Shown: positions 61,323-64,000 of the stretch, in pieces
How positions within the stretch are numbered: the first letter of the stretch is position 1
Layout: the number at the start of each line of letters is the position of its first letter
Origin: Motiliproteus sp965230185
GTDB lineage: Bacteria > Pseudomonadota > Gammaproteobacteria > Pseudomonadales > Balneatricaceae
Direction of reading: 5' to 3'
DNA: 64,000 nt
Assembly: GCA_965230185.1 (NCBI GenBank)
Contig: OZ245995.1
Span: forward strand, 1,984,001-2,048,000
Position numbers and translations under genes: made by a program
The notes under the pieces: model-generated
The model's input: only the letters and a program-made list of their open reading frames with translations
Told to the model about the DNA's origin: nothing
Databases searched by the model: none

Positions 61323-63320
61323 ATGTCCATACTCAGCCGCCTGATGTTCAGGCAAAAACTGTTTCTGCTGCTGGTTCCCGCGTTACTGGGACTGATCTAT
61401 TTTGCCGGTGACAGTATCTTCGCCGATATGGATCAGCGCCGCAGTGCGGCGGCAATCGAACCGCTGGTGGAGCTGACCGCGAAGAACAGCCAGCTGGTTC
61501 ATGAGCTGCAGAAGGAGCGGGGGGCTACCGCCGGGTTTATTGGCTCAGGCGGCAAAAAATTTGGCGATATCCTCAGCCAGCAGCGCAAAGACACCAGTCG
61601 CGTGGCTAAGCTTCGTGAGGAGTTTCTGAGTGTGGCCGCCAAAGAGATCGACAATGACAAGGTGCGCAATATTCTTCGGGATATCGCTAACGAGCTGGGT
61701 CGGTTGGAGCAGATTCGTAGCCGGGTTGATCGTCAGGATATCGCTGGTAAGGAGGCGATCGGCTATTACACCGGCCTGAACGCACGGCTGCTGGCAATCA
61801 GTGCTGATGTTGCCGGCCTTGCCTCGGACGGCCTGCTGGCCAACCAGCTGCAGGCGTTCTACAACTTCCTGCAGGGTAAGGAACGTGCCGGTATCGAACG
61901 GGCGGTACTGAGCAACACGTTTGGCGGTGACCGCTTTGGTAGCGGCATGTACCGTCGCTTTGTACAGCTGGTGACTGAGCAGGACGCCTATATGGACACC
62001 TTCTTCAAGGTGGCGCTGCCGGGCCAGCAGCAGTTCTACAGCGAAACCATGAGACATGATTCGATCGGTCAGGTGGAGCGTATGCGCAAGGTGGCCAGCG
62101 AACGCGCAGCCGACGGTGGCTTCGGTATCGAGGCGACTGACTGGTTCCGCCAGGCGACCAACCGCATTAACCAGCTGAAGAAAATCGAAGACCGGCTGAC
62201 CAATGACCTGCTGGCGCTGTCTGCCGAGCAGTTTGCCGCCGCGGAAAGGGCTATCCTGCTGAAAAGCGTGGTGACGCTGGTGGTTGTGCTGCTGGTCAGT
62301 CTGCTGGGCATTCTGATCGGCCGGCTGCTGAGCAATCAGATGAAAGCGCTGGTGGCGGCGATCGATGAAGCGGGCAGCACCCGCAATCTGGCGATCCGTG
62401 CCGAGGTGATCACTGCCGATGAGCTGGGACGCAGTGCCCGGCACTTCAATGACATGATCTCGGTGTTTGAGAATACCGTTCAGGATATCGAGGTCAGCAG
62501 CGTGCAGCTGGCCGCCGTTGCCGAGGAAACCGCGACTACGGTGGAAGACAATCTGAAGAGCCTGGATCGCCAGCGTTCAGAAACGGCGCTGGTTGCCACT
62601 GCCACCGAGCAGATGACCGCGACCGTACAGGAGGTTGCCGGGAATACCTCCATCACTTCTGATGCCGCAGATCATGTCGATCAGCTGACCGATGAAAGTG
62701 TCCGCATTGTTGCTGATACCATGACGGAAATGGACAAACTGACCGGTGAAATGGAGCAGGCCAACCAGTCTATCGGTCAGCTCCAGGAGAGCAGTGGTCA
62801 GATCTCCTCGATCGTTGATGTCATCAAGAGTGTTGCCGAGCAGACCAATCTGCTGGCGCTTAACGCCGCCATTGAAGCGGCGCGGGCCGGTGATCAGGGC
62901 CGCGGATTCGCGGTGGTGGCCGACGAGGTGCGGACTCTGGCCCAGCGGACCCAGGAATCCACTGCCGAGATCGAAAACATGGTCGGTCGGTTCCAGGAAG
63001 ATGCCGGTGTGGTTTCCGGTGCGATCGAAAACTGTGTCAGCACCGTTGGCCAGACTGTTGAGCAGACTCGCAGCATCGAGCAGAAGCTGGCGGAAATCGA
63101 CAGTTCAGTCGATTCCATCAAGGGTATGTGTCAGCAGGTAGCGACCGCGGCGGAAGAGCAGGTGGCGGTCACCAATGAGATCGCCGATAACGTTCGCAGT
63201 ATCAGTGAACTGGCCGATGTCGGTGCTGCTGGTGGCAGCCAGATCGCCTCTGCCGCCCGCGAACAGGCTCAGCTGGCTGTAGCGTTGCAGGAGCTGTCCG
63301 GTTCCTTCAAGTGCAGCTGA
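61323..63320 (+). CDS. Methyl-accepting chemotaxis protein with NIT sensor domain
   Basis: A 665 aa receptor. TM1 (FLLLVPALLGLIYFAG), then a periplasmic NIT domain (about 45-310; SQLVHELQKERGATAGFIGS is its signature), TM2 (SVVTLVVVLLVSLLGILIG), HAMP, and the signalling hairpin with EQTNLLALNAAIEAARAGDQ continuing GRGFAVVADEVRTLA. Known: NIT domains sense nitrate and nitrite in NasR/NIT regulators, so those anions are the first guess. The ATG at 61323 has GGAGAG upstream; a TTG at 61311 is a longer alternative. It has no C-terminal CheR-tethering pentapeptide (ends SFKCS). Confidence 0.93.
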   Translation: MSILSRLMFRQKLFLLLVPALLGLIYFAGDSIFADMDQRRSAAAIEPLVELTAKNSQLVHELQKERGATAGFIGSGGKKFGDILSQQRKDTSRVAKLREEFLSVAAKEIDNDKVRNILRDIANELGRLEQIRSRVDRQDIAGKEAIGYYTGLNARLLAISADVAGLASDGLLANQLQAFYNFLQGKERAGIERAVLSNTFGGDRFGSGMYRRFVQLVTEQDAYMDTFFKVALPGQQQFYSETMRHDSIGQVERMRKVASERAADGGFGIEATDWFRQATNRINQLKKIEDRLTNDLLALSAEQFAAAERAILLKSVVTLVVVLLVSLLGILIGRLLSNQMKALVAAIDEAGSTRNLAIRAEVITADELGRSARHFNDMISVFENTVQDIEVSSVQLAAVAEETATTVEDNLKSLDRQRSETALVATATEQMTATVQEVAGNTSITSDAADHVDQLTDESVRIVADTMTEMDKLTGEMEQANQSIGQLQESSGQISSIVDVIKSVAEQTNLLALNAAIEAARAGDQGRGFAVVADEVRTLAQRTQESTAEIENMVGRFQEDAGVVSGAIENCVSTVGQTVEQTRSIEQKLAEIDSSVDSIKGMCQQVATAAEEQVAVTNEIADNVRSISELADVGAAGGSQIASAAREQAQLAVALQELSGSFKCS

Positions 63321-63352
63321 TCGACTTCTGCTGATCTGATTCGACAAACTTC

Positions 63353-63380
63353 GTCGCGGTCCGATATTTCGGGCCGCGAC
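63353..63380 (+). terminator. Hairpin after the NIT chemoreceptor
   Basis: GTCGCGG (63353-63359) and CCGCGAC (63374-63380) pair around TCCGATATTTCGGG, itself partly self-complementary. No T-run follows, so termination would be weak or Rho-assisted. Confidence 0.4.
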
Positions 63381-63413
63381 TCGCTTTCCGGACTCGCCGG
63401 GGCATTTGTTTCT

Positions 63414-63424
63414 CCCCCCCCCCC
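63414..63424. repeat. Run of eleven C
   Basis: A homopolymer of C between the NIT chemoreceptor and the next gene, 145 bp before that gene's start codon. Such tracts slip during replication and also cause sequencing errors. Confidence 0.85.
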
Positions 63425-63569
63425 TCTTACTTTCCCGTCAGTCAGAATCTGCGATCGGTGTCGCCGACCTTTGTCGGCGGGGTCTGTATGGAAAGCTGAT
63501 AATTCGGTGTCTGTACGGGAACACTTCGGGTATGATGCCGGAAGTTTGTTCATCGCAGGAGCCAGACAG

Positions 63570-64000
63570 ATGTTTTTCTCGGGGAAGTTAAAGGAAGAAA
63601 TTGCCGGGCTGAATGAAGAGTTACAGCAGCTCAGAGCAGAGAACGAAGCGCTGACCAGTGACAATCACAGCCTCAGCCAGCAGTTGCAGGAGCTGAACGC
63701 AACCCGTAATGACGGTGATAACCACCAGCAGGCGATCTGCTCAGCCTGGATCGAGGGCAACGGACTGGTAGAGGATGTTCGTGACACGGTGGCAGCTGCC
63801 GCCGATAGCCTGGACTCCGAAAAGGGATCGCTGAGCGATTCCATGAACATCTTCGAGGAGACCCGTCAGGCCGTTAATACCATCCTGGAACGGGTGGAGG
63901 TGATTCAGAATCGCTCTGATGCCGGCAACAACAATGTCCAGAGTCTGCTCGCTGTTTCGCAGCAGATCGAGGAATTTGTCGGTGTTATCCGTGGTATTTC
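63570..64000 (+). CDS. Cytoplasmic chemoreceptor-like protein, N-terminal part
   Basis: The start has AGGAG 7 bases upstream. The first 143 residues fit in the window: MFFSGKLKEEIAGLNEELQQ, a long coiled coil with no membrane segment, then AICSAWIEGNGLVEDVRDTV and the beginning of a helical bundle (SVSQQIEEFVGVIRGIS style) as in methyl-accepting chemotaxis proteins. Soluble receptors of this kind often end with a CZB or PAS sensor. The rest lies beyond the edge. It follows the NIT receptor by 250 bp on the same strand. Confidence 0.6.
   Translation, partial: MFFSGKLKEEIAGLNEELQQLRAENEALTSDNHSLSQQLQELNATRNDGDNHQQAICSAWIEGNGLVEDVRDTVAAAADSLDSEKGSLSDSMNIFEETRQAVNTILERVEVIQNRSDAGNNNVQSLLAVSQQIEEFVGVIRGI

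Overview
The window is GC-rich chromosomal DNA with long, tightly packed genes. It most resembles an aerobic, probably marine gammaproteobacterium of the Oceanospirillales/Alteromonadales type. The basis is a DUF5062 protein, hybrid malic enzymes, BCCT and CaiD/CaiE carnitine genes, DM13 and DUF2459 envelope proteins, and abundant c-di-GMP and chemotaxis genes. No rRNA, tRNA or CRISPR array was seen. The taxonomic call is inference from gene content.

Layout. 1-5.0 kb: a VOC-protein tail, a GST, a LysR regulator, a DUF5062 protein, and the AmmeMemoRadiSam trio (radical SAM enzyme divergent from overlapping Memo and AMMECR1 genes). 5.1-9.0 kb: a complete H2-sensing unit (hupT kinase, hupU and hupV regulatory [NiFe] hydrogenase) with no HupR regulator and no energy-conserving hydrogenase in view. 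9.1-18.0 kb: a visibly AT-richer, loosely packed accessory stretch. It holds an integrase C-terminal remnant, an orphan membrane kinase, a DUF900-type hydrolase, an ImmA/IrrE metallopeptidase, a decayed katG fragment, an IS5-type transposase scrap, a full exported KatG, and two small peptides with Gly-Gly leader signatures, each followed by its own terminator. 18.3-24.5 kb: substrate-binding proteins, an M48 protease/DUF898 pair, a MaoC-like hydratase, a monooxygenase-fold protein and a parvulin.

24.7-35.5 kb is a coherent carnitine/betaine catabolic locus. A GlxA/CdhR-type regulator is followed by a leftward caiE-SDR-caiD operon. Divergent from it is a rightward operon with an acyl-CoA dehydrogenase, an ADP-forming acyl-CoA synthetase, a CaiT-like BCCT transporter, a 3-hydroxyacyl-CoA dehydrogenase and a crotonase. 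The unusual feature is activation by an ADP-forming rather than AMP-forming ligase. 35.5-38.0 kb: a large sensor kinase. 38.7-40.9 and 53.9-56.2 kb: two paralogous malic enzyme-phosphotransacetylase hybrids. Between the first one and a convergent alcohol dehydrogenase lies a tandem array of about seven REP-like palindromes.

48.9-51.8 kb holds the most striking compact system. A CysM-like cysteine synthase gene overlaps a JAMM metalloprotease gene, which is followed by one polypeptide fusing a ubiquitin-like sulfur carrier (ending in Gly-Gly), an E1/MoeB adenylyltransferase and a rhodanese. This looks like a complete protein-thiocarboxylate cysteine pathway in three genes. Near 57 kb a three-hairpin RNA with a C-rich loop and a strong terminator looks like an unannotated small RNA. 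The right end (57.8-64 kb) is c-di-GMP and chemotaxis signalling: a PAS-GGDEF-EAL protein, a membrane GGDEF protein, a NIT-domain chemoreceptor, and a second receptor-like protein running off the edge.
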